This document shows positions 1 through 5,187 of a stretch of 8,177 nucleotides of DNA, one piece after another. Numbering within the stretch: the first letter of the stretch is position 1; each line of letters begins with the position of its first letter. The position numbers were made by a program, and so were the translations under genes. Origin of the DNA: DATBDM01 sp036269915. Lineage in GTDB: Bacteria > Actinomycetota > Thermoleophilia > Solirubrobacterales > Solirubrobacteraceae. The stretch is taken from NCBI GenBank assembly GCA_036269915.1, contig DATBDM010000103.1, positions 1-8,177 on the forward strand. The letters run 5' to 3'. The notes below the pieces were generated by a model. That model saw only the letters and a list, made by a program, of their open reading frames with translations, was not told where the DNA came from and did not search any database.

Positions 1-111
1 CCCCGGCAGGGGCACACCGAAGGCGCCGGCCTCTGGGTGGCCCGCCAGCTCACGCGCAAGCTCGAGCTGGTCCCTGCCGAGCGCGGGGCCACCGTGCGGC
101 TCTCGGTCTAG
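1..111 (+). CDS. C-terminal end of a GHKL ATPase-domain protein (5' partial)
   Basis: Frame 1 is open from the first base to a TAG at 109-111 and gives 36 residues. They include GAGLWVARQL, then GATVRLSV just before the stop. This matches the end of a histidine-kinase-like ATPase domain: the glycine-rich G2 box (G-x-G-L, residues 8-11) followed by the last beta strand, where GTTVRL-type endings are common in actinobacterial anti-sigma/RsbW-like ATPases and sensor kinases. The role would be ATP-dependent phosphotransfer to a response regulator or to an anti-anti-sigma factor; which one cannot be told because the rest lies outside the window. The gene ends 4 bases before the stop of the convergent L,D-transpeptidase gene, with no room for a separate terminator. 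The family call rests on a short motif only. Confidence 0.6.
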   Translation, partial: PRQGHTEGAGLWVARQLTRKLELVPAERGATVRLSV

Positions 112-115
112 CCCG

Positions 116-835
116 TCACCGGATCCGCAGCGGGGTGCCGATCGGCGTGAGCGAGTAGAGCCGCTCGACGTCGCGGTTGCGCAGCCGGATGCAGCCGTGC
201 GAAGGCCGTCCAGGAATGAGGCCGGGCTCGCTGGTCCCGTGCAGGCCGATCACCCCGCCGCCGGGCCAGTCGGTCAGCACGTCGGAGTACGCGGAGGTCC
301 CCATCGCGCGCGTGCCGTACAGCGAGTTGCCGCTGACGTGGAACTTCTCGCGGATCCAGAAGTGGCCGCTCGGCGTCGGGGTCCCCGGCTTCCCCATGCC
401 CACGGGCGCGCGGAACCGGCGCTTGCCGTGGTCGTACAGCGTCACGCGCAGCGTGGCCCGGCGCACGACCAGGCGGGTATGGACGAGGTGGAACGGACCG
501 AGCGAGCCGCGCCGGACCCAGCCGGTCACGTTGTTGGGCCGTTGCGGGAGCCGGATCCGGACCCATGTCGTGCCTCCCGGGTCGCGGCGGCTCTCGAGCA
601 GGACGTACACCTCCGGGAACCCGTCCTCGGTCAGGAAGCGCAGGTGGCCGACCTCTCGTCCGGTTCGCGACGGGGTGGCGTACGCGGTGGCGTGCGTGGC
701 GGCGCCGGCCCAGCGCGTGGACGTGCGCTCGTTCGAGAGCCGGACGCCGGCGGCCGGGCGCGCAAGCGCCGGCGGCGCCGCCGCGATCGAGACGATCACG
801 GCGAGCGCCACCGGCGCGAGGCGGGTCAGTCTCAA
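116..835 (-). CDS. Secreted L,D-transpeptidase (YkuD domain) with N-terminal SH3-like region
   Basis: The predicted enzyme forms 3-3 cross-links in peptidoglycan, or attaches proteins to it, outside the membrane through a cysteine acyl-enzyme. From the TTG at 835 it has 239 residues. Residues 1-25 form a signal peptide (basic start, hydrophobic core, APPALA cleavage-type end). About 45-115 look like a bacterial SH3-type fold (AYATPSRTGREVGHL ... TGWVRRGSLG). About 120-239 are the YkuD catalytic domain, with H199, then S212-H213-G214-C215 and R217 (SHGCIRL); C215 is the nucleophile. The frame is open upstream to 1075, but that stretch overlaps the preceding gene and has no signal peptide. The TTG overlaps the upstream TGA as TTGA, right before the signal peptide, which suggests translational coupling. 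No separate Shine-Dalgarno site is clear. Family assignment is firm; the exact start is less so. Confidence 0.93.
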   Translation of the reverse strand: MRLTRLAPVALAVIVSIAAAPPALARPAAGVRLSNERTSTRWAGAATHATAYATPSRTGREVGHLRFLTEDGFPEVYVLLESRRDPGGTTWVRIRLPQRPNNVTGWVRRGSLGPFHLVHTRLVVRRATLRVTLYDHGKRRFRAPVGMGKPGTPTPSGHFWIREKFHVSGNSLYGTRAMGTSAYSDVLTDWPGGGVIGLHGTSEPGLIPGRPSHGCIRLRNRDVERLYSLTPIGTPLRIR

Positions 836-1233
836 CCGGTGAACCGCGGAGACGCCTGGCGCAGCCGGGTGACGCTGAAGCGCAGCGTCGTGCCGGACGG
901 GCTCGAGCCCGAGGTGTAGGAGACGGCCGCGCGCGCGGTGTTCGCGCCGACGTCGAGGCGCGAGCAGCTCATCGACAGGCGATACCGCCCGGCGGAGCCC
1001 GCCTGGCGATCGGTGTTGACGAGCTCGCCATTGACGAAGAAGGCGACGCGGTCGATGTTGTCGCCGGTCACCCACGCCTTGACCGGGTGCCCAGGCTTGC
1101 AGCTCTGGGCGGCGTGCAGCGTGGACGAGCCGTCGTCGCCGCTTGGCGAGTCGGGGTCCTCGCCGGCGAGCGCGGCGGCCGGGAGTGCCAGCGCGAGCAG
1201 CGCGGGGATCAGGGGAAGGAGACGTCGGGACAC
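832..1233 (-). CDS. Small secreted protein of unknown function, possibly Ig-like
   Basis: From a GTG at 1233 this gives 133 residues. Residues 1-25 are a clear signal peptide (SRRLLPLIPALLALALPAAALA). A short acidic, Ser/Asp-rich linker follows, then a single domain of about 85 residues with two cysteines (AQSC and SMSC), which could form a disulfide. The pattern DRVAFFVNGELV ... GANTARAAVSYTSG ... TTLRFSVTRL alternates like beta strands and resembles bacterial Ig-like repeats in which a strand carries F-x-V-[ND]-G. This fold call is inference. The frame continues upstream to 1614, but those residues are low-complexity Arg/Ser/Pro sequence and the signal peptide fixes the start. It is the first gene of an operon with the L,D-transpeptidase, overlapping it by 4 bases, so it may act with that enzyme in the wall. 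No function can be named. Confidence 0.8.
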   Translation of the reverse strand: MSRRLLPLIPALLALALPAAALAGEDPDSPSGDDGSSTLHAAQSCKPGHPVKAWVTGDNIDRVAFFVNGELVNTDRQAGSAGRYRLSMSCSRLDVGANTARAAVSYTSGSSPSGTTLRFSVTRLRQASPRFTG

Positions 1234-1239
1234 GGGATA

Positions 1240-1243
1240 CCTC
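1240..1243 (-). promoter_or_regulatory. Ribosome binding site that fixes the GTG start at 1233
   Basis: Read on the minus strand, GAGG lies 6 bases before the GTG, directly ahead of the signal-peptide codons. This supports the 133-residue start over the longer open frame reaching 1614. Confidence 0.6.
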
Positions 1244-1386
1244 GGCGGTCGGGAACGATCACGCTTCAGAGGCTGGCGGCCCGGCGGCCCGTCGCGACAA
1301 CGACTCCCACTCGTTCGAAAGCAGCTGCATATCAGCGGCCGGGCCCCATTTCGATCATGCCCGCATGCTTGGGTCGCGACGTTCGA

Positions 1387-1411
1387 GGACGATCGCGGGC
1401 GGCGATCGTCC
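1387..1411. repeat. Perfect 10-bp inverted repeat with 5-base spacer
   Basis: GGACGATCGC (1387-1396) and GCGATCGTCC (1402-1411) are exact reverse complements around GGGCG. As DNA it could be a dimeric regulator's operator; as RNA it is a strong hairpin. No T-run follows on either strand, so a classical intrinsic terminator is unlikely. It sits about 150 bases before the GTG of the minus-strand operon and about 55 bases before the doubtful small ORF at 1466. Confidence 0.6.
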
Positions 1412-1465
1412 GGTGGGCCAGGCCTCTCGCGGGTGCCTCCGTGGGCCGTAGCTTCGAGGGACGCC

Positions 1466-1690
1466 ATGTTGCTCGCCCGACGCCATGCAGAGGACACAAG
1501 CGACGCGCTCGTCTGCGCGTTGGCGCTGACGATCGTCGCCCTGCTGCTCGGCGCGGCGTACGCCGCGCATCTGCACCCGCCCGTGATGCTGGCCAGCCTC
1601 GGGGCACGCCGCACGGGATGCGGCGGCGCGTGGGCCTACGTCGCTGCCCGGGGGCTCCGGGCAGCGCTCGTCGCCCTCCGGGCCGTCTGA
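1466..1690 (+). CDS. Doubtful small membrane protein, 74 residues
   Basis: An ATG at 1466 has a good ribosome binding site (GAGGG at 1456-1460, 5 bases away) and opens a 74-residue frame. The protein has a charged start, one hydrophobic segment at about residues 15-34 (ALVCALALTIVALLLGAAYAA), and an Ala/Arg/Gly-rich tail. Third codon positions are mostly G or C, as in real genes here. Against it, the last half is filled by three perfect inverted repeats, the C-terminal half is low in complexity, and I recognise no family. It would end 8 bases from the stop of the convergent LysR gene. It could equally be untranslated DNA holding transcription-ending hairpins. Confidence 0.3.
   Translation: MLLARRHAEDTSDALVCALALTIVALLLGAAYAAHLHPPVMLASLGARRTGCGGAWAYVAARGLRAALVALRAV
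1551..1568. repeat. 18-bp perfect palindrome
   Basis: GCGCGGCGTACGCCGCGC reads the same on both strands. It is the first of four inverted repeats within about 155 bases downstream of the LysR gene. It may be a protein-binding site or a cruciform. It overlaps the doubtful ORF at 1466-1690. Confidence 0.55.
1607..1625. repeat. Inverted repeat, 7-bp arms with 5-base loop
   Basis: CGCCGCA (1607-1613) pairs with TGCGGCG (1619-1625) around CGGGA. It is the second hairpin of the cluster behind the LysR gene. Alone, a 7-bp GC arm in such GC-rich DNA could arise by chance. Confidence 0.4.
1643..1665. terminator. Strong GC hairpin, possible terminator of the LysR gene
   Basis: GCTGCCCGG (1643-1651) and CCGGGCAGC (1657-1665) form a perfect 9-bp stem with a 5-base loop. 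It lies 33-55 bases past the LysR stop codon, where a terminator is expected for the minus-strand transcript. There is no following U-run in either direction, so it would be of the U-less kind reported in actinobacteria, or only a 3'-end stabiliser. Confidence 0.45.
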
Positions 1691-1706
1691 GCCGCCGTCA
1701 GGCGGC
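1691..1706. terminator. GCCGCC/GGCGGC hairpin over the LysR stop codon
   Basis: GCCGCC (1691-1696) pairs with GGCGGC (1701-1706) around GTCA. The LysR stop codon (1698-1700) lies in the loop. On the plus strand the hairpin begins directly after the TGA of the doubtful small ORF. No T-run follows. It may act with the 1643-1665 hairpin to end or stabilise transcripts. Confidence 0.35.
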
Positions 1707-2630
1707 GAGCCGCAGGGCCGGCCGCGCGGGGGCCGGTGTCTTCCGGCTCGCGTGCGCGACCGCGCGCACGAAGCGTGCGGTGGCCAGCTCGTCGTTGCTG
1801 CCGGGAAGGGTCAGCAGCGCGCTCTCGAAGGCCGGCTCATCGTGATCGACGGGGACGAAGCGGATCCCCGGGACGACGTGCCGCTCGGCCGTGGACGCCG
1901 GGACCAGGGCCAGACCGGGGCCGGCGGCGACCGCGAGCAGCGCGTGCTCGGTCCGCGCCTCGGCGACCTCGACGAGCGTCGGGGAGAGTCCGGCGTCGCG
2001 GCAGATCGAGACGACCGCGCTGTGGAACGCCGGGTTGCTGTCGCGCGGCAGGACGATCACTCGCTCGGGCGCCAGCCGGCTCAGCGAGATGGACTCCGAC
2101 GACGCGTGCGGATGCCCGGCCGGAAGCGCCGCGACCGCGCGCTCGCTGCCGATCCGCGTCACACGCAGGCCGTTGGTCGGGGCGGGCAGGCCGACGATGA
2201 CGGCGTCGAGCTGCTGGGCGCGAAGCTGGCCGATCAGCCGCAGCGCCGGGCCGGTCTCGAGGCGGACCTGTACCTGCGAGCCGCCGGTGCCGATCATCCG
2301 CAGGGCGCGTGCGACGCTGCTGGGCATGAAGTCCGGGAGATGACCGATCCGGAGCCACTCGGCGGTGCCCTTGCCGGCGTTTCGCGCGGCCATCTGAGCG
2401 ATCTCCGCCTGGCGCAGGACGCGGCGGGCCTCCTCGAGGAGCGCCGTCCCGGCCTGCGTCAGCGACACGCTCCGGTGCGTGCGGTCGAACAGGCGCACGC
2501 CGAGCTCTCCCTCGAGCTTGCGGACCTGCTCGCTGACGGCGGGCTGCGCGACGTACAGCCGCTCGGCGGCACGGCGGAAGTGCAGCTCTTCCGCCACTGC
2601 GACGAAGTATCGGAGATGTCGGAGCTCCAT
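1698..2630 (-). CDS. LysR-type transcriptional regulator
   Basis: This 310-residue protein has the usual LysR-family length and layout. Residues 1-60 are the winged helix-turn-helix (MELRHLRYFVAVAEELHFRRAAERL, then AQPAVSEQVRKLEGELGVRLFDR), which binds DNA. A linker helix follows to about 90. About 91-290 form the periplasmic-binding-protein-like effector domain. The N-terminus resembles the BenM/CatM-like branch often tied to aromatic or small-acid metabolism, but the ligand cannot be inferred. The ATG start has AGGAG at 2640-2644, 9 bases away. The gene is divergent from two response regulators, so by the family's habit it may control the 2631-2790 promoter region as well as itself. No obvious catabolic target gene is nearby. 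The C-terminal tail (KTPAPARPALRLAA) looks disordered. Confidence 0.95.
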   Translation of the reverse strand: MELRHLRYFVAVAEELHFRRAAERLYVAQPAVSEQVRKLEGELGVRLFDRTHRSVSLTQAGTALLEEARRVLRQAEIAQMAARNAGKGTAEWLRIGHLPDFMPSSVARALRMIGTGGSQVQVRLETGPALRLIGQLRAQQLDAVIVGLPAPTNGLRVTRIGSERAVAALPAGHPHASSESISLSRLAPERVIVLPRDSNPAFHSAVVSICRDAGLSPTLVEVAEARTEHALLAVAAGPGLALVPASTAERHVVPGIRFVPVDHDEPAFESALLTLPGSNDELATARFVRAVAHASRKTPAPARPALRLAA

Positions 2631-2790
2631 GGCGGTCAGCTCCTGGTACGGCGGGGGTGGGTGCGTTCAGCGAGCATGGTGTCGAGGACTCTGGCGGTGA
2701 CCGCGACGCCCGGCCAGACCCCCGAGCAAGAGTCGATGTCTCCGGCTAGCACTACCTTCCGGCGGCCTCGCGCGTGCGAGGATCCAGGCC
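2631..2790. promoter_or_regulatory. Divergent promoter region between LysR gene and response regulators
   Basis: This 160-base gap must carry the LysR promoter (minus) and the response-regulator promoter (plus). A short dyad, GACTCT at 2687-2692 and AGAGTC at 2729-2734, is the only symmetric element I see; with 36 bases between its arms it could be a regulator site or chance. I could not identify a firm T-N11-A LysR box or a -35/-10 pair. Confidence 0.5.
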
Positions 2791-3162
2791 GTGCCAGTCT
2801 CGGTGCTCGTGGTCGACGACGACGCACGCTTTCGCAGCGTCGCGGCTCGCATGCTCACGTCGCTCGACATGACCGTGGTCGGCGAGGTCGGCACGGTCGC
2901 TGCGGCGGCGGCAGCCGCCGCCGATCTGCGCCCCGACGCCTTCCTCGTGGACGTCGGGCTGCCGGACGGCAACGGCCTGGCGCTCGCCCGGCAGCTCGCG
3001 ACGCTCCCCTGGCGACCGCGCATCGTCCTCGTCTCCTCGGACCGCGATGCGACGACCTTCGAGGACGCTCGGGACCTGGGTGCCGTCGGCTTCGTGCCCA
3101 AGGACGATCTCCCCGACTCGCCGCTCGGCGGGATGCTCGCGGGCGATCCTGAGCTGGGGTAG
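2791..3162 (+). CDS. Single-domain response regulator (receiver only)
   Basis: The 123-residue product is a stand-alone receiver domain with no output domain. Visible family residues are the acidic pocket D9-D10 (VLVVDDDARF), the phospho-acceptor D54 (AFLVDVGLPDGNG), the switch Ser82 (IVLVSS) and the conserved Lys104 (GFVPKDDL), so it should be phosphorylatable. It would act in the cytoplasm as a phosphate relay or sink, or by binding a partner. The GTG start at 2791 has GAGGA 8 bases upstream. Residues 37-44 are a run of eight alanines, where relatives usually have a mixed helix. The next gene starts 10 bases after its stop and the two are probably one transcript. No kinase is adjacent. Confidence 0.9.
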   Translation: MPVSVLVVDDDARFRSVAARMLTSLDMTVVGEVGTVAAAAAAAADLRPDAFLVDVGLPDGNGLALARQLATLPWRPRIVLVSSDRDATTFEDARDLGAVGFVPKDDLPDSPLGGMLAGDPELG

Positions 3163-3172
3163 GGTTGATGAC

Positions 3173-3829
3173 GTGCCCGTCCGCGTTGTGATCGGCGAGG
3201 ACGACGTCCTGTTTCGCGCGGGAATCTCGCGGATCCTCGCGGAGGCGGGACTGGACGTGGTCGCGGAGTCGGGCGACGCCGTCGACTTCCTGCGCAAGGC
3301 CCGCGCGCACCGGCCCGACGTCGCGGTCGTCGACGTGCAGATGCCGCCGCGCCGGGAGGACGACGGGCTGCGCGCCGCGCTCGAGCTGCGTGACGGGTCC
3401 GACGAGACGGGGATCCTGGTCCTGTCGCAGTTCTTCGAGGAGTCGCTCGCGCTCGATCTGATCGGCGAGCACCCCGACGGCGTCGGCTACCTGCTCAAGG
3501 AGCGCGTCGGCGACGTCACGTCGTTCGTCGACGCGGTCAAGCGTGTCGCCGACGGCGGCACCGCGCTCGACCCTGTCGTGGTCGGCCGCATGCTGCGGCG
3601 CCGGGGCGGGGGGCCGCTCGACAGCCTGACGCCGCGTGAGCGCGACGTGCTCTCCGAGATGGCCGAGGGCAAGTCCAACCACGGCATCGCCGAGTCGCTC
3701 TTCGTCACCGACGCCGCGGTCGAGAAGCACGTCAGGAGCATCTTCCACAAGCTCGGCCTCGGTCCGACGACGCTCGAGCACCGGCGCGTCCGCGCCGTGC
3801 TCACGTTCATTCGCGCCTCGAACCCGTAG
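3173..3829 (+). CDS. NarL/FixJ-type response regulator
   Basis: This 218-residue DNA-binding regulator has a receiver domain (about 1-120) with D10-D11, phospho-acceptor D54 (VAVVDVQMPP), Ser85 and Lys109 (GYLLKERVGD). A LuxR-type helix-turn-helix follows at about 150-197 (LTPRERDVLSEMAEGKSN, then AAVEKHVRSIFHKLGL). The GTG at 3173 matches the usual family N-terminus VRVVIGEDDVLFRAGI. Its ribosome binding site AGGG (3161-3164) overlaps the stop codon of the upstream receiver gene, so the two are likely co-transcribed and coupled. Such regulators in actinobacteria usually lie beside a membrane sensor kinase; none is here. The stop codon at 3827-3829 directly touches the stop codon of the convergent protease gene, with no intergenic base. 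Confidence 0.95.
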   Translation: MPVRVVIGEDDVLFRAGISRILAEAGLDVVAESGDAVDFLRKARAHRPDVAVVDVQMPPRREDDGLRAALELRDGSDETGILVLSQFFEESLALDLIGEHPDGVGYLLKERVGDVTSFVDAVKRVADGGTALDPVVVGRMLRRRGGGPLDSLTPRERDVLSEMAEGKSNHGIAESLFVTDAAVEKHVRSIFHKLGLGPTTLEHRRVRAVLTFIRASNP

Positions 3830-4975
3830 CTACCGGCGAGGGTCGCCGGGGTCCGTGGCGGCCGCCGCGTCGACGAGGCCGGCACCGTAGCTGAGCGCCG
3901 GGCCGAGCGGCCTCGCGGTGGCCTCGAGGCGGGCCGCGACGACGTCCGGTGCCGGATGCGGACCGAGCACCCCCGAGGCGATGACCAGGGCCGCGGCGGC
4001 GCTGACGTGCGGCGCGGCCATCGACGTGCCGGCCCAGTCGCTGGGAAGCCCGAAGGTGCGCCGCGAGCGGCCGAACGTCATCTGCACGATGTTGCGGCCG
4101 GCGCTGCCGGGATCGCACCGCGGATCTCCCGGGGTGGGTTCGTCCATGCCGCCCCCGGGGGCGACGATGTCCAGCCCGGCGCCCCGGTTCGAGTACGAGG
4201 CGACGCAACCGTGTTCGGTGATGGCGCCGACCGCGACCACGTGCGGCGCCCGCGCCGGGTATCCCACCGCAGCTGCGCCCGTGTTGCCCGCCGAGGCCAC
4301 CACGAGCGCGCCGCGGTGGTGCGCGTAGCGCAGCGCCGCGAGCATGGGGCGAAGCTGGACCCCGGCCGTGGAGGGCGGGAAGTCGAAGGAGAGGTTGAGG
4401 ACGTCGGCGCCGTGACGCACGGCGTAGCGGATCCCCGCGGCGATCGGCGCGAGGTCGCCCGCGCCCGTCGCATCGAGGACCCGGACCGGCATGAGCTTCA
4501 CTCCGTACGCGAGGCCGGTCACCCCGATCGCGTTGCCGGTCCGCTCGCCGATCGTGCCCGCGACGTGCGTCCCATGGCCGTTCTCGTCATCTGGCGACCG
4601 ATCGCCGTCGACGAAGTCATAGCCTCGCGTGAACTCCTGGGTCCCGAAGTCGGGCGAACGGCGGAAGGGGCCGTGGTCGCGGTAGGCGATACCGGTGTCG
4701 AGGACCGCGACGGTCGCGCCGCGACCACCGGGATGCCCCGCCCGCTGCAGGTTCGCCCACGCGCGGGGCGCGCCGACGCCGAAGGGTCCGTCGAAGTTCC
4801 ACTGCACGGCCTGCCAGCCCCCCGGGCGGCGGCTCGTCCCCGGGTCGCGGGGGATCCAGCCGCCGGCGGGAACGGTCGCACGCGCCGATCCGAGCGTCCC
4901 GCCGGGCGCGAAGGCGGACACGAGCAGCGCGGCGGCCACGAGGAAGGGGAGCGATCGGTGTCGCGTGCGTCGCAT
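3830..4975 (-). CDS. Secreted S8 (subtilisin-like) serine protease
   Basis: From the ATG at 4975 the product has 381 residues. Residues 1-33 are a signal peptide (basic start, LPFLVAAALLVSAFA core, SARA end). The catalytic domain has D93 (VAVLDTGI), H134 (NGHGTHVAG), oxyanion Asn231 (SAGNTG) and S318 (GTSMAAPH), so the triad is complete and in the family order. C257 and C287 could form a disulfide. No I9-type propeptide is apparent: only about 50 residues lie between the signal peptide and the first catalytic strand. No wall anchor or transmembrane end is seen, so it should be released. The frame runs upstream to 5140, but that part reads through a hairpin as Arg/Pro sequence and lacks a signal peptide. 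GAGG lies 11 bases before the ATG. Substrates are unknown. Confidence 0.94.
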   Translation of the reverse strand: MRRTRHRSLPFLVAAALLVSAFAPGGTLGSARATVPAGGWIPRDPGTSRRPGGWQAVQWNFDGPFGVGAPRAWANLQRAGHPGGRGATVAVLDTGIAYRDHGPFRRSPDFGTQEFTRGYDFVDGDRSPDDENGHGTHVAGTIGERTGNAIGVTGLAYGVKLMPVRVLDATGAGDLAPIAAGIRYAVRHGADVLNLSFDFPPSTAGVQLRPMLAALRYAHHRGALVVASAGNTGAAAVGYPARAPHVVAVGAITEHGCVASYSNRGAGLDIVAPGGGMDEPTPGDPRCDPGSAGRNIVQMTFGRSRRTFGLPSDWAGTSMAAPHVSAAAALVIASGVLGPHPAPDVVAARLEATARPLGPALSYGAGLVDAAAATDPGDPRR

Positions 4976-5000
4976 CGGGGAGCCGGCCTCGGAGGGAGGG

Positions 5001-5037
5001 CGCCGCCCGCGCCCCGGGGGAGAGGGCGCGGGCGGCG
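5001..5037. promoter_or_regulatory. 14-bp all-GC hairpin in the protease 5' leader
   Basis: CGCCGCCCGCGCCC (5001-5014) and GGGCGCGGGCGGCG (5024-5037) are exact reverse complements with a 9-base loop. In the minus-strand transcript the hairpin would sit about 25-62 bases before the protease ATG, just ahead of the ribosome binding site region. It could act as an attenuator, translational brake or 5'-end stabiliser. No gene precedes it on that strand inside this gap, so it is not simply a 3' terminator. Confidence 0.55.
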
Positions 5038-5046
5038 GGGGGAGGG
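5016..5046 (+). other. G-quadruplex motif (five G-tracts)
   Basis: Plus-strand G-tracts lie at 5016-5020, 5024-5026, 5030-5032, 5037-5042 and 5044-5046, with spacers of 3, 3, 4 and 1 bases. This meets the usual rule of four or more runs of at least three G with loops of 1-7. It overlaps the right arm of the 5001-5037 hairpin, so the two structures would compete. It lies about 140-170 bases before the kinase ATG. Confidence 0.5.
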
Positions 5047-5187
5047 TTCGCGTCAGGCGCCGCAGGAGCTCTGCTCGCGAACTCCTTGCACTGAACCGCC
5101 GTCTCGCGGTCGTCGCAATAGGCACGGCGGCTCGGTCCATAGGCGCTCCCGCTCAGAGCCCTCGCTCGCGGCGGCGAGGATGGCGCC

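Larger units (their letters stand above)
1234..1465. promoter_or_regulatory. Non-coding leader/promoter region of the secreted-protein/L,D-transpeptidase operon
   Basis: There is no convincing gene in this stretch: the frames crossing it are rich in Arg, Pro and Ser, with no motif or credible start. It must hold the promoter for the minus-strand operon starting at 1233. It also contains two copies of the palindrome GTCGCGAC (1291-1298 and 1373-1380) and the long inverted repeat at 1387-1411. I could not identify a convincing -35/-10 pair by eye, which is common for high-GC actinobacterial promoters. Confidence 0.45.
4976..5187. promoter_or_regulatory. Divergent promoter/leader region between protease and kinase genes
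   Basis: This 212-base gap must hold the promoters for the protease (minus) and kinase (plus). It contains a 14-bp GC hairpin and an overlapping G-quadruplex motif close to the protease start. The remaining part, 5047-5187, is less extreme in composition. A minus-strand TTGCGA and TTCAGT with 17 bases between them is the best promoter-like pair I find, and it is weak. Confidence 0.5.

Noticed and set aside
836..1075. Longer start for the L,D-transpeptidase at 1075
   Set aside because: The added residues overlap the upstream secreted-protein gene out of frame and would place the signal peptide internally.
1291..1380. Two GTCGCGAC palindromes as a paired operator
   Set aside because: Eight-base GC palindromes are expected often at this base composition, and the 82-base spacing has no clear meaning.
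565..1845. 426-residue plus-strand open frame across the wall operon
   Set aside because: Low-complexity Arg/Ala/Pro translation running antisense to two genes with clear signal peptides and through the non-coding gap.
1752..3152. 466-residue plus-strand open frame antisense to the LysR gene
   Set aside because: It opposes a full LysR protein and then overlaps the receiver gene out of frame; its composition is that of a shadow frame.
5090..5120. Protease promoter TTGCGA-17-TTCAGT on the minus strand
   Set aside because: Matches to the consensus are weak and many equal matches occur by chance; not enough to call a feature.
4976..5140. Longer start for the protease at 5140
   Set aside because: It adds 55 Arg/Pro-rich residues reading through the 14-bp hairpin and would bury the signal peptide inside the protein.
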